From the NCBI GenBank assembly GCA_003669055.1, contig RAYB01000023.1, positions 1 to 64,000 on the forward strand: a stretch of DNA of 64,000 nucleotides, written 5' to 3'. Positions within the stretch are counted from its first letter, which is position 1; each line of letters opens with the position of its first letter. Under the pieces are notes generated by a model, which had not been told where the DNA came from, ran no database searches, and worked only from the letters and a program-made list of their open reading frames with translations. This document shows, piece by piece, positions 17,686 to 26,476 of this stretch. A program made the position numbers and the translations under genes. This DNA comes from a bacterium 1XD21-70. Lineage in GTDB: Bacteria; Bacillota; Clostridia; Lachnospirales; Lachnospiraceae.

Positions 17686-19688
17686 TGCAAGCCCTCCATA
17701 ATCTCTGCCATCATGCTGTCCGCTTCCTGCTCAAGTGATTTCAGACTCTTCAAAATTTCCTCCATTGGACGCAACTCCACCGGCTTATAGAAATGCTTAA
17801 TAAAGTTGATTTCGTAGCCAATCTGTGTTTTCTTCTCATCCACATAGGCATCGGGGGCGTATGGCAGCACCTCATTCTGCATAAAGGTATTAATGCCGCC
17901 CTCATAGGTAAACGGAATATTTTCCGTGTCACGCAAATCAACATCCGGCTCTTCTTCAATAGCCTTTGCAGCGGGGTCTTTCTCTGTGATGAAGGGGCGG
18001 ATTTTTTTCAGAACGCCGACTTTCAATTTTGTTGCTTTAGCAAATGCTGTCCAATCATCCAGAGGAGCAGTTTTTGCGGCTTCAGCAAGAGTTTTCTTCA
18101 CCGCTGCAAGTTCATCCGCTTTTTTGAATGTATCGGAGGGAATTTCCCTGTCCGGGTACACGCGAAGACGCAGAGGGCGTTCCACAGTGATAGACCAATA
18201 GCCGAACTGCTCGTTGTCAAAGATCATGCTGACTTCGCTCTGTTCCATTTCCATAAAAATGCGGACGATTTCCCTGCGGATTTCCGATGTGAACTCACAG
18301 TTCTTCTTGCCCATATTTTTGCGGAGCGGGAATTTCATAGCAGTAGCGTCAATCAACTGGATTTTCCCTTTACGGCACTCCTCCTTCCGGTTGGACAAAA
18401 TCCAGATGAATGTCCCGATTCCTGTATTGTAGAACATATTCTCAGGTAAGGCAATGATCGCTTCAACCAAGTCGTTTTCAATCATGTAACGGCGGGCGTT
18501 GCTCTCCCCGCTACCTGCATCCCCGGTAAAAATGGACGAGCCATTATGTACTTCGGCAATACGGCTGCCCAGCGGGGTATCCTTTTTCATCTTTGCCACA
18601 TTGTTCAACAAGAACAGAAGCTGGCCATCGCTTGTTCTTGGAATCATGGCAAGTTCCTCGCCGTCCTCCAGATAAGCGTTAAATCGGGTGTCCAAAATTT
18701 CCTTTTTTCCACCCAGTTTTTCCGCGTCAACTTTCCAGCTTTTCCCGTAAGGGGGATTCGACAACATGAAATCGAATTGCTTTGTGGCATTCCCATCCAA
18801 GGAAAGTGTAGAACCATAGCTGATATGCTCCGCTTGGTCTCCATCGCCTTTGAGCAGCATATCCGCTTTGCAGATTGCATATGTTTCGGGGTTCACTTCT
18901 TGTCCAAACAGATGGATAGATACATTCCTTCCTTGCTGCTGGGCAAGCGTCAAAAGCCTGTCCTGTGCAACGGTAAGCATACCGCCTGTGCCGCAGGCTC
19001 CGTCATAGCAGGAATAAGTCGCATCCTTGATTTGACTGGAGATAGGCATAAATACAAGATCCGCCATCAACTCAACAACATCACGGGGCGTCCAATGTTC
19101 CCCAGCCTCCTCGTTATTGTCCTCATTGAATTTGCGGATCAGTTCTTCAAAAATCGTACCCATGCCGTGATTGTCAAGCCCCGGATACTTCACGATAGTC
19201 TGGTCATCATCCTTATAGAATGGCTTTGGAGAGAGGTTGATGTCCGGCAAAATAAATTTCTCAATCACCGCCCCCAGAATATCCGCCTCAATCATCGTGT
19301 CAATCTGATTGCGAAACTTGAACTTCTCCAAAATTTCCTGCACATTGGGAGAAAAGCCATCCAGATAAACTTCAAAGTCGGCTTTCAGCGTCTGCTTCTT
19401 TGCGCGGCTGGTCAAATCACGCAGGCGGAATGGAGAGGCATTACAGAATGCTTGTCCCGCAGTATTGCACAATGCCGGCCACTAGTTATCGATTTTGGCA
19501 GCATCCAGTTTCTTCTTCATGTCAAGAACAGCCTCTTTACTGTCCTCTAACATCGCATCCAGGCGGCGGATCACCGTCATCGGCAGAATAACATCACGAT
19601 ACTTGCCACGCACATATACGTCTCGCAGGCAGTCATCCGCAATTCCCCATATAAAACTCACAATTGCATTGTGGATTTGATTATTCAT
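17682..19688 (-). pseudogene. hsdM: Type I DNA methyltransferase HsdM, interrupted by an in-frame amber codon
   Basis: The coding frame runs from ATG at 19688 (MNNQIHNAIVSFIWGIADD) to 17682. At 19484-19482 a TAG interrupts it after 68 codons, without a change of frame. The protein continues at once with WPALCNTAGQAFCNAS, matching the normal HsdM order DNQWPAL, so the TAG replaces an expected CAG (Gln). The rest is intact: SAM motif DGACGTGGMLTVAQ and catalytic NPPYGKSW of an N6-adenine methyltransferase. The lost segment is the N-terminal helical domain. Possible outcomes are loss of function, read-through, or restart at the TTG at 19472. A sequencing error is also possible. GGAAGGAAATAGACAC precedes the first ATG. 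Confidence 0.85.
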
Positions 19689-19750
19689 GTGTCTATTTCC
19701 TTCCTCAATGAGATTGGTTTCCTTTAACCTACAGAATTATTATCATCGAT

Positions 19751-19957
19751 TCAATCCTCATCTACCATTTCCATAATATCACTGACATCACATCTCAAAG
19801 CCATACAGACTTTTTCAATTATTTCAGTATTTACATTTTCATTTTTGCCAAGTTTCGTAATGGATGCCGCACTTATCCCAGCTAACTGTTGCAGATCTTT
19901 TTTCTTCATATCTTTATCAATCAACAGTTTCCATAATTTTTTGTAACTGATAGCCAT
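19751..19957 (-). CDS. Small Xre/Cro-type helix-turn-helix regulator
   Basis: 68 residues, start at 19957 after AAAGGGAGGTTTATTC (the open frame extends further but without a site). MAISYKKLWKLLIDKDMKKKDLQQLAGISAASITKLGKNEN is a complete single helix-turn-helix of the Cro/CI class; the C-terminus (VCMALRCDVSDIMEMVDED) matches the short regulators common in Firmicutes. It lies 62 bases upstream of hsdM on the same strand, so it may act as a controller of the restriction operon, in the manner of C-proteins, or simply travel with it. Confidence 0.85.
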   Translation of the reverse strand: MAISYKKLWKLLIDKDMKKKDLQQLAGISAASITKLGKNENVNTEIIEKVCMALRCDVSDIMEMVDED

Positions 19958-20214
19958 GAATAAACCTCCCTTTTCCGGGAATACATCGATTTGAAGATTT
20001 CTATTGCATACCATAACACGTTTAACCCCAAAACGCAAGATTTCCTCCTGTGATTGCAGGAGAAAATACTGACTTCTCTCGAATTTCTGCTTCAACTAAC
20101 GGAGATGATATTTGTACCAATAATAGAAATCGCTTTGGATGATTTATGGGCAAAAATATCCTTGGCAAATCCCGTGATTCAGAAGCCATTTAGGGCATAT
20201 ATCCCCACAAACAG

Positions 20215-20243
20215 TTGCAACTTTTCCAAATTTGTTTTATGAT
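20215..20243 (+). promoter_or_regulatory. Sigma-70-type promoter upstream of the COG3044 ATPase gene
   Basis: TTGCAA (20215-20220), 17-base spacer, TATGAT (20238-20243). This lies in the 365-base gap 19958-20322 between the Xre regulator and the ATPase gene. I see nothing else in that gap apart from the AT-rich upstream side of the regulator, which presumably holds its promoter. Confidence 0.5.
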
Positions 20244-20322
20244 GGTAACGGCAGCATTGGCACACGGCAGGGAGCCGCTGCCGGGCATTGCCCAAACCAA
20301 CATCATCCAAAAGGAGACCATC

Positions 20323-22071
20323 ATGAAATCATCCAATGAACTGCGCACCTTGCTGCGCTCCATCGACCATAAAAGCTACCCCGCCTACAAATCCTTAGCG
20401 GGTTCCTATCATTTTGGCAGCTATACTTTATTCATCGACCATGTACAGGGGGATCCGTTCGCTTCCCCCTCCAGCCTCCATGTGGAGGTTGCCCACAAGG
20501 ATGCCGGGTTCCCCGCCTCCACCTATGCGAGGGACTGTTCCCGTATCGCACTCCAGGATTTCCTGACCCGGAAGCTTTCTTCCCTGTTTGAAGATTTCAA
20601 TTTCCGTGCCAAGGGATCCGGCAAAAGCGGCCTGATGTCCATCACCCGCTGCGGCCAGGAGGTGCTGGAACGCAGCGCCTGCCAGATCACGGATTCCAAG
20701 ATCATCACACGTTTCCATATCGGCTTCCCAGCCTTCGGCCGCACCATCAATGCCGGGGAACTGGACAAGATCCTATTTGACTTCCTGCCCCGCTGTGTGG
20801 AGAGCTGCTTCTTCTACCGCCGCCTGGATGCTAAAAAAGTGGAAAACACCGTCTTCCTGGCTGAAGACCAGGAAGCTGTCCGTGAAATCCTGAAAAAGGA
20901 AAACCTGGTGGCCTTTGTCGCCAACGGCTCCATCCTCCCCAGGAAAAGCGGCGTCTCCGACCTGCCGTTAAAGGACAGCATCCCGTTTGCCTCGCCCGCC
21001 GCCATGGAGCGAAGCTTCACCTTGCCCCACAAAGGGGAGATCAAGGGGATGGCAATCCCCCAGGGCATCACCCTGATTGTCGGCGGAGGCTACCACGGGA
21101 AATCCACCTTGCTGGAAGCACTGCAGATGGGGGTATACAACCATATTTCCGGTGACGGGAGGGAGTTTGTCATCACGGACGACACAGCCATCAAGCTGCG
21201 GGCCGAGGACGGACGTTCCATCCGCAATGTTGATATCTCTCTGTTTATCAACGACCTGCCCAACAAAAAGGATACCGGGGCTTTTAGCACTCCCGATGCC
21301 AGCGGCAGCACCTCACAGGCCGCCGGGGTCATCGAGGGCGTGGAGGCCAATACCCGCCTGTTCCTGATCGACGAGGATACCTCCGCCACCAACTTTATGG
21401 TGCGGGACGATTTTATGCAGCAGGTCATCAGCCGTGAGAAAGAACCGATCACCCCGTTCCTGGAACGTGCCCGCGACCTGTACGAGAAGGCCGGCATCTC
21501 TACCATCTTAGTAGCCGGCAGTTCCGGCGCGTTCTTCTATATCGCGGACAAGATCCTGCAGATGGACTGTTACCGGCCGGTGGACATCACCGCCCATGTG
21601 AAATCGCTCTGCAAGGACCATGCCGCCCCCAGGATCCAGGCACCGGGCTTTTTGGTTCCTGACTTTGCCCGTGCCCTGCCTGCCGCCAGCCGGGGCAGCA
21701 AAGGCGACGGGCGCCGGGGAGGCTATGGCGGACGCGGCGGGCGCGGGGACGGGCGTGACAGCCGCCATGAGCATATGAAAATCAAGACCTTTGGCAAGGA
21801 CTCCTTCTCCCTTGACAAAGAGACTGTCGATATGCGCTATGTGGAGCAGCTTGCCGATTCGGAGCAGACCAATGCCCTCGCACACCTGCTGCGCTTTGGC
21901 CTGGAGCAAGTCATTGACGGCAAAAAATCCGTGCGGCAGACCGTGCAGGTTTTGGCCGATATGCTGGATAAGCAGGGCTGGGAGCCTTTCTGCAGTTCCT
22001 ATGTGCCCTGCGGCCTGGCAAAGCCCCGCAAACAGGAACTCTTCGCCTGCATCAACCGTTTCCGCGGGTAG
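20323..22071 (+). CDS. ABC-class ATPase of unknown function (COG3044 family)
   Basis: 582 residues from the ATG at 20323, chosen for AAAAGGAGACCATC; the longer frame has no site. N-terminal MKSSNELRTLLRSIDHKSYPAYKSL and DHVQGDPFASPSSLHV are signatures of this predicted ABC-class ATPase family. The Walker A motif GGGYHGKSTLLEAL is at about 254-267, and the Walker B-like stretch LFLIDEDTSATNFM follows. Between about 461 and 484 there is a Gly/Arg-rich insert (RRGGYGGRGGRGDGRDSRH), like an RGG-type RNA-binding box, which I do not expect in every family member. No transmembrane partner is nearby, so it is not a transporter ATPase. Function unknown; nucleic-acid binding is a guess from the insert. 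Confidence 0.85.
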   Translation: MKSSNELRTLLRSIDHKSYPAYKSLAGSYHFGSYTLFIDHVQGDPFASPSSLHVEVAHKDAGFPASTYARDCSRIALQDFLTRKLSSLFEDFNFRAKGSGKSGLMSITRCGQEVLERSACQITDSKIITRFHIGFPAFGRTINAGELDKILFDFLPRCVESCFFYRRLDAKKVENTVFLAEDQEAVREILKKENLVAFVANGSILPRKSGVSDLPLKDSIPFASPAAMERSFTLPHKGEIKGMAIPQGITLIVGGGYHGKSTLLEALQMGVYNHISGDGREFVITDDTAIKLRAEDGRSIRNVDISLFINDLPNKKDTGAFSTPDASGSTSQAAGVIEGVEANTRLFLIDEDTSATNFMVRDDFMQQVISREKEPITPFLERARDLYEKAGISTILVAGSSGAFFYIADKILQMDCYRPVDITAHVKSLCKDHAAPRIQAPGFLVPDFARALPAASRGSKGDGRRGGYGGRGGRGDGRDSRHEHMKIKTFGKDSFSLDKETVDMRYVEQLADSEQTNALAHLLRFGLEQVIDGKKSVRQTVQVLADMLDKQGWEPFCSSYVPCGLAKPRKQELFACINRFRG

Positions 22072-22146
22072 GCCGGCCGTAAACCGGCTCCAAAACCAGA
22101 TGCAAAAGAGATCCTGGGATTACAGGATAAGAGAGAGGAAAAGATT

Positions 22147-23175
22147 ATGGGATTTGAATTTATCAACAAACTGCCGGCGCCCGCAGAGATCAAGGAGCAG
22201 TTCCCGCTCCCCATCGAATACGCCCTGGTAAAAGCCCGGCGGGATGAAGAAGTGAAGAATATCATCAGCGGCAGCAGCAATAAATTTCTGGTCATCATCG
22301 GCCCCTGTTCCGCCGACAATGAGGATTCCGTGCTTGACTATGCCTGCCGCCTGGTCAAAATACAGGAAGAGACACAGGACAAGCTGTTAATCATCCCCCG
22401 CGTCTATACCAACAAGCCCCGGACCACCGGGGAAGGCTATAAAGGGATGCTGCATCAGCCAGACCCTGAAAAGCGCCCCAGCATGGCCGACGGGCTCCAT
22501 GCCATCCGCCATGTGCATATGAAGGTGCTCAAAGAAACCGGCCTGTCAACTGCCGACGAGATGCTCTATCCGGACAATGTCAGTTACCTGGACGATATTA
22601 TGTCCTATATCGCCGTAGGCGCCCGCTCGGTTGAAAACCAGCAGCACCGCCTGGTGTCCAGCGGCTGCCATGTGCCGGTGGGCATGAAAAACCCTACCAG
22701 CGGCGACCTTTCCGTCATGCTCAATTCCGTCAAAGCCGCCCAGGGCGGGCACGAATTCATTATGAGGGACTGGGAAGTCAAGACCTGCGGCAACCCCTGG
22801 ACCCACACTATCCTCAGGGGGGCAGTCAACAAGCATGGCCAGTGCCTGCCCAATTACCACTATGAAGACCTTGTGCTGCTTCACCAGCTGTACCGGGAAC
22901 GGAACCTGAATAACCCTGCCTGCATTGTGGATGCCAACCACTCGAATTCCAACAAGCAGTACAGGGAGCAGATCCGCATTGTCAAAGAGGTCCTGCACAG
23001 CCGCCGCCATTCCCCGGACATCCATGATTTCGTAAAAGGCGTCATGATCGAGAGTTATATCGAACCAGGATGCCAAAAGATCGGGGAGCATTGCTATGGC
23101 AAGTCCATCACCGACCCCTGCCTGGGCTGGGAGGATTCCGAGCGCCTGCTGTATGAGATTGCCGAAACCGTGTAA
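22147..23175 (+). CDS. aroF: 3-deoxy-7-phosphoheptulonate (DAHP) synthase, class I
   Basis: 342 residues, typical for the AroF/G/H class. It catalyses the first step of the shikimate pathway from phosphoenolpyruvate and erythrose-4-phosphate. Family landmarks: LVIIGPCSADN near the start, RVYTNKPRTTGEGYKGM, GARSVENQQHR, GVKNPTSG-like GMKNPTSGDLS, RGAVNKHGQCLPNY, VDANHSNSNKQY and VMIESYIEPG. Metal ligands (Cys in GPCS, His, Glu and Asp) are all present. It starts 75 bases after the COG3044 ATPase gene on the same strand and may be co-transcribed with it. No leader peptide or Trp/Phe attenuator was recognised. Confidence 0.95.
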   Translation: MGFEFINKLPAPAEIKEQFPLPIEYALVKARRDEEVKNIISGSSNKFLVIIGPCSADNEDSVLDYACRLVKIQEETQDKLLIIPRVYTNKPRTTGEGYKGMLHQPDPEKRPSMADGLHAIRHVHMKVLKETGLSTADEMLYPDNVSYLDDIMSYIAVGARSVENQQHRLVSSGCHVPVGMKNPTSGDLSVMLNSVKAAQGGHEFIMRDWEVKTCGNPWTHTILRGAVNKHGQCLPNYHYEDLVLLHQLYRERNLNNPACIVDANHSNSNKQYREQIRIVKEVLHSRRHSPDIHDFVKGVMIESYIEPGCQKIGEHCYGKSITDPCLGWEDSERLLYEIAETV

Positions 23176-23207
23176 AATATCAAAACCGGAAGCATGCGCC
23201 GCCAGAC

Positions 23208-23256
23208 GCACACAAAAAAGCATGGCAGGAAATTTCTGCCATGCTTTTTTGTGTGC
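23208..23256. terminator. Bidirectional terminator between aroF and uppP
   Basis: GCACACAAAAAAGCATGGCAG and its exact reverse complement form a 21-bp stem with a 7-base loop. The A and T tracts inside the stem give a U run in either transcript, serving the convergent aroF (+) and uppP (-). Confidence 0.9.
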
Positions 23257-23265
23257 TTATGCTTT

Positions 23266-24108
23266 TCATGCCAGCAAGGCTGACACGGCGAAATAAGCTA
23301 CCACAACCACGCCCAGTATGATCCGGTAATACCCAAACAGCTTAAAATTGTTCCGCTTGATATATCCCATCAGGAACTTAATGGAATACACGGACACCAC
23401 AAACGCAATCAGCATCGCCGAGAGCAGATAGAAAACCTCAGTCCCGGAAAGCATCCGCTCCACCCGCACGATAAACTTTACTATTTTTAACAGGCTGGCC
23501 CCGAACATGACCGGAATTCCCAGGAAAAATGTGAACTCCGCAGATGCCGCCCGCGAACACCCGAGCAGCATGGCGCCGATGATCGTGACCCCGGAACGCG
23601 AGGTGCCCGGCACCAGCGCCAAAAGCTGGAACAAGCCGATATATAGCGCTGTCCTAAAATCGATCTGGGTCACCCTCTGTACCGGGAATTCCGCGTAACG
23701 GCTGCGGTTCTCCACCATGATGAACAAAACCCCATATACAATCAGCATAGCAGCTACCACGAAACCGTTATAAAGGTGCTGATCCATCCAGTCGTCTAAC
23801 GGCACTGCCACAACTACCGGGATGCAGGCTACCGCGATCTTAAACCACAGAAGGATCGTCTCCTCCCTCTGCCTCCCGCTTTTGCCCCGGCTAAACGGGT
23901 TCAGCCTGCCGAAATACAGCACTACCACTGCCAGGATCGCCCCCAGCTGGATCACCACTTTGAACACGTTCCAGAAATCTTCTGTCATCTTGAGGGGAAT
24001 GATCTCCTCTAGGAGGATCATGTGGCCGGTGCTGCTGATGGGCAGCCACTCCGTGAAGCCCTCTACGATCCCAAATACAATAATTTTTAAAAACTCAATG
24101 ATATCCAT
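23266..24108 (-). CDS. uppP: Undecaprenyl-diphosphatase (BacA/UppP)
   Basis: 280 residues, multi-spanning membrane protein that dephosphorylates undecaprenyl diphosphate to recycle the lipid carrier for cell-wall synthesis; it can also confer bacitracin tolerance. The two family signatures are present: EGFTEWLPISSTGHM near the N-terminus and LVPGTSRSGVTI in the middle. The gene starts 15 bases after ung and is the last gene of an apparent hisH-hisF-ung-uppP operon. GTAGGAGAG precedes the ATG. Confidence 0.95.
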   Translation of the reverse strand: MDIIEFLKIIVFGIVEGFTEWLPISSTGHMILLEEIIPLKMTEDFWNVFKVVIQLGAILAVVVLYFGRLNPFSRGKSGRQREETILLWFKIAVACIPVVVAVPLDDWMDQHLYNGFVVAAMLIVYGVLFIMVENRSRYAEFPVQRVTQIDFRTALYIGLFQLLALVPGTSRSGVTIIGAMLLGCSRAASAEFTFFLGIPVMFGASLLKIVKFIVRVERMLSGTEVFYLLSAMLIAFVVSVYSIKFLMGYIKRNNFKLFGYYRIILGVVVVAYFAVSALLA

Positions 24109-24123
24109 GCTAAACTTTCTCTC

Positions 24124-24798
24124 CTACACATTGTCGATCTGCCAGTCAATCGGCGTAAGGCCGTTTGACTCCAGAAACGCATTAGTCTTGCTGAACGGCC
24201 TGCTGCCGAAAAACCCCCTGTGCGCCGAAAGCGGGCTCGGATGCGGCGCTTCCAGGATCAGGTGCTTCGGGTTGTTTAACATCGCCTTCTTTGTCTGAGC
24301 CGGGCGCCCCCACAGGATGAACACGATCGGCCGGTCCTGCTCGTTGAGAACCCGGATTGCCGCATCCGTGAACTCCTCCCAGCCGATCCCCCGGTGGGAA
24401 TTGGCGGCATGGGCACGCACCGTCAAAACCGTGTTCAGCAGCATGACCCCCTGCTTTGCCCATTTGACCAGATATCCATTGTTGGGAATCCCGCAGCCAA
24501 GGTCATCATGCAGTTCTTTATAGATGTTCACCAGGGAAGGCGGGATCTCGACGTCAGGCTTAACCGAAAAGCAAAGCCCATGCGCCTGACCGACATTGTG
24601 GTAAGGATCCTGTCCCAAGATCACTACCTTCACCTCGGAAAGCGGCGTGAACTCAAAGGCATTAAAAATATCATTGGCATCCGGAAAAACCTGCCTGGAC
24701 TGATACTCCTCCTTCACTTTTTCATATAGCTTTTTGTAATACGGTTTTTTAAATTCCTCTCCCATCGGCACCAGCCAGTCATTTGCGATCGCTCCCAT
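24124..24798 (-). CDS. ung: Uracil-DNA glycosylase
   Basis: 224 residues (start at 24798 after AAAAGGAGAAAATCA; the upstream extension is not needed). Family 1 UDG: water-activating motif GQDPYHNVGQAHGLCFSV, uracil-binding LLLNT-like MLLNTVLTVR, and the DNA-intercalation loop HPSPLSAHRGFFG. It removes uracil from DNA in base excision repair. It lies 93 bases after hisF and 15 bases before uppP on the same strand. Confidence 0.96.
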   Translation of the reverse strand: MGAIANDWLVPMGEEFKKPYYKKLYEKVKEEYQSRQVFPDANDIFNAFEFTPLSEVKVVILGQDPYHNVGQAHGLCFSVKPDVEIPPSLVNIYKELHDDLGCGIPNNGYLVKWAKQGVMLLNTVLTVRAHAANSHRGIGWEEFTDAAIRVLNEQDRPIVFILWGRPAQTKKAMLNNPKHLILEAPHPSPLSAHRGFFGSRPFSKTNAFLESNGLTPIDWQIDNV

Positions 24799-24891
24799 TG
24801 ATTTTCTCCTTTTCCTCGTATTTTCCTGCAACGGCGCTGCTTGTCCCGGCCGCTGCCTTTCCCTGCTGCCCCCCAGTTCCCTTATCCGTAT

Positions 24892-25653
24892 TCAGAGCCT
24901 TACCGGCACGCCTCTCCCATGCAGGTACCCCTTTACCTCCCGGATCTCCAATTCTTTATAGTGGAACAGGGATGCTGCCAGCGCGGCATCGGCCTTTCCG
25001 GACGTCAGGGCATCGTAGAAATGCTCCATCGTGCCTGCCCCGCCAGAGGCAATCACCGGGACGGAGACATTTTCTGCTATCAGCGATGTGAGTTTTGTGT
25101 CATAACCGGCTTTTGTGCCGTCGCAGTCCATGCTGGTCAGCAAAATCTCCCCTGCCCCCAGCCGGTCTGCCTCCATCGCCCACTCCACAGCATCCAGGCC
25201 GGTATCCAGCCTTCCGCCGTTTTTAAACACATTCCAGCCGCTGCCGTCCTCTTTGCGCCTGGCATCAATGGCCACCACCACACACTGGCGCCCGAATTTG
25301 TCCGCAGCATCCGAAATCAGGCGCGGGGTATTGATTGCGGAGGAATTGACGGAAATCTTATCTGCCCCCTCCCGCAAAAGCCTGCGGAAATCCTCCACCG
25401 TCCGGATCCCGCCGCCTACCGTAAAAGGGATGAATACTGTCTCTGCCACCCGGCGCACCATATCCACCACCGTCCCCCGCGCGTCCGAGGAGGCCGTGAT
25501 ATCAAGGAATACCAGTTCATCCGCCCCGGCCTTGTCGTAGGCCGCCCCGATCTCCACCGGGTCACCGGCATCTTGCAGGTTCACAAAATTGACGCCCTTC
25601 ACCACCCGCCCGTTATGTACATCCAGGCAGGGAATAATCCGCTTTGTTAACAT
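24892..25653 (-). CDS. hisF: Imidazole glycerol phosphate synthase cyclase subunit HisF
   Basis: 253 residues, complete (beta-alpha)8 barrel. [20 protein letters not shown] is the standard start, with catalytic Asp in [19 protein letters not shown] and [15 protein letters not shown] (second catalytic Asp) and [13 protein letters not shown] follow. HisF uses ammonia from HisH to form imidazole glycerol phosphate and AICAR in histidine synthesis. hisH ends 36 bases upstream, matching the HisHF heterodimer. The other his genes are not in the window. Confidence 0.97.
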   Translation of the reverse strand: MLTKRIIPCLDVHNGRVVKGVNFVNLQDAGDPVEIGAAYDKAGADELVFLDITASSDARGTVVDMVRRVAETVFIPFTVGGGIRTVEDFRRLLREGADKISVNSSAINTPRLISDAADKFGRQCVVVAIDARRKEDGSGWNVFKNGGRLDTGLDAVEWAMEADRLGAGEILLTSMDCDGTKAGYDTKLTSLIAENVSVPVIASGGAGTMEHFYDALTSGKADAALAASLFHYKELEIREVKGYLHGRGVPVRL

Positions 25654-25689
25654 TATGCCTCTCCTTCCTGCCGTATTCTTTACAGGCGG

Positions 25690-26301
25690 TCACTTTTTCC
25701 AGGTTATAAAGTTCTTAAGAACCGCCAGCCCCACGCTGCCGCTCTTTTCCGGATGAAACTGGCATGCCGCAACATTCCCGTGTTCCACCGCTGCATGGAT
25801 ATGGATGGTATATTCCGCCGAAGCCGCCACCTGCCCTTCTTCCTCCGCCTTTAAATAATACGAATGGACGAAATATACATAAGCCCCGTCCGCAATCCCG
25901 GCAAACAGGCGTGTCCCCGGCTTTATCTCCAAGCAGTTCCAGCCCATGTGGGGAACCTTCATCCCCGCCTTATCGGGTATCCTTAAGACCTTTCCCTTCA
26001 AAATCCCCAGGCCTTCCACCCCCGGGCTCTCCTCACTGCCTTCAAAAAGCAGCTGCAGCCCCAGGCAGATGCCCAAAAACGGAGTCCCCTGCCCTGCTGC
26101 CTGGCGGGCTGTCTCCACCAGGCCATACTGGTGCAAACGCCCCATCGCATCCCCAAAAGAGCCTACCCCGGGCAGGATGACCCGGTCTGCCGCCAGGATC
26201 ACCTCCCGGTCCCTGGTAACCACGGCCTCCTCCCCCAGTGCCTCCAGCGCCTTCTCCACACTCCTCAAATTGCCTGCATCATAGTCTATAATCGCTGTCA
26301 T
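25690..26301 (-). CDS. hisH: Imidazole glycerol phosphate synthase glutamine amidotransferase subunit HisH
   Basis: 203 residues, class I glutamine amidotransferase. MTAIIDYDAGNLRSVEKAL is the usual opening; the nucleophile Cys lies in FLGICLGLQLLFEGSEES; His and Glu of the triad are in ACQFHPEKSG. It hydrolyses glutamine and passes ammonia to HisF, encoded 36 bases downstream. GGCGGAGGTTGGC precedes the ATG. Divergent from the OLD-like gene; the 175-base space presumably holds both promoters. Confidence 0.97.
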   Translation of the reverse strand: MTAIIDYDAGNLRSVEKALEALGEEAVVTRDREVILAADRVILPGVGSFGDAMGRLHQYGLVETARQAAGQGTPFLGICLGLQLLFEGSEESPGVEGLGILKGKVLRIPDKAGMKVPHMGWNCLEIKPGTRLFAGIADGAYVYFVHSYYLKAEEEGQVAASAEYTIHIHAAVEHGNVAACQFHPEKSGSVGLAVLKNFITWKK

Positions 26302-26476
26302 GCCAACCTCCGCCCATCCTACGTCCCCTGCCTCTGCGCCCGGGTCCTGTCTGCCCTGCCTTCTTTTCCTGCAACGAGTTTAGCACAGACCCCGTAATTT
26401 ATCAAGTGGGATAAGCCTTGCTTTTTCCTTTCCGTTTGTCTATACTGGTATCAACAGAGAGAAAAGGAGGCGCCCC

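Noticed and set aside
19482-19484. TAG in hsdM as a pyrrolysine codon
   Set aside because: The site is a normal Gln position in HsdM, and nothing in the window indicates pyrrolysine machinery.
18546-19550. Long plus-strand frame opposite hsdM
   Set aside because: Codon shadow of hsdM with no domain features and no ribosome binding site.
22072-22146. Tryptophan or phenylalanine leader peptide ahead of aroF
   Set aside because: The 75-base space contains no start codon followed by repeated aromatic codons and no terminator hairpin.
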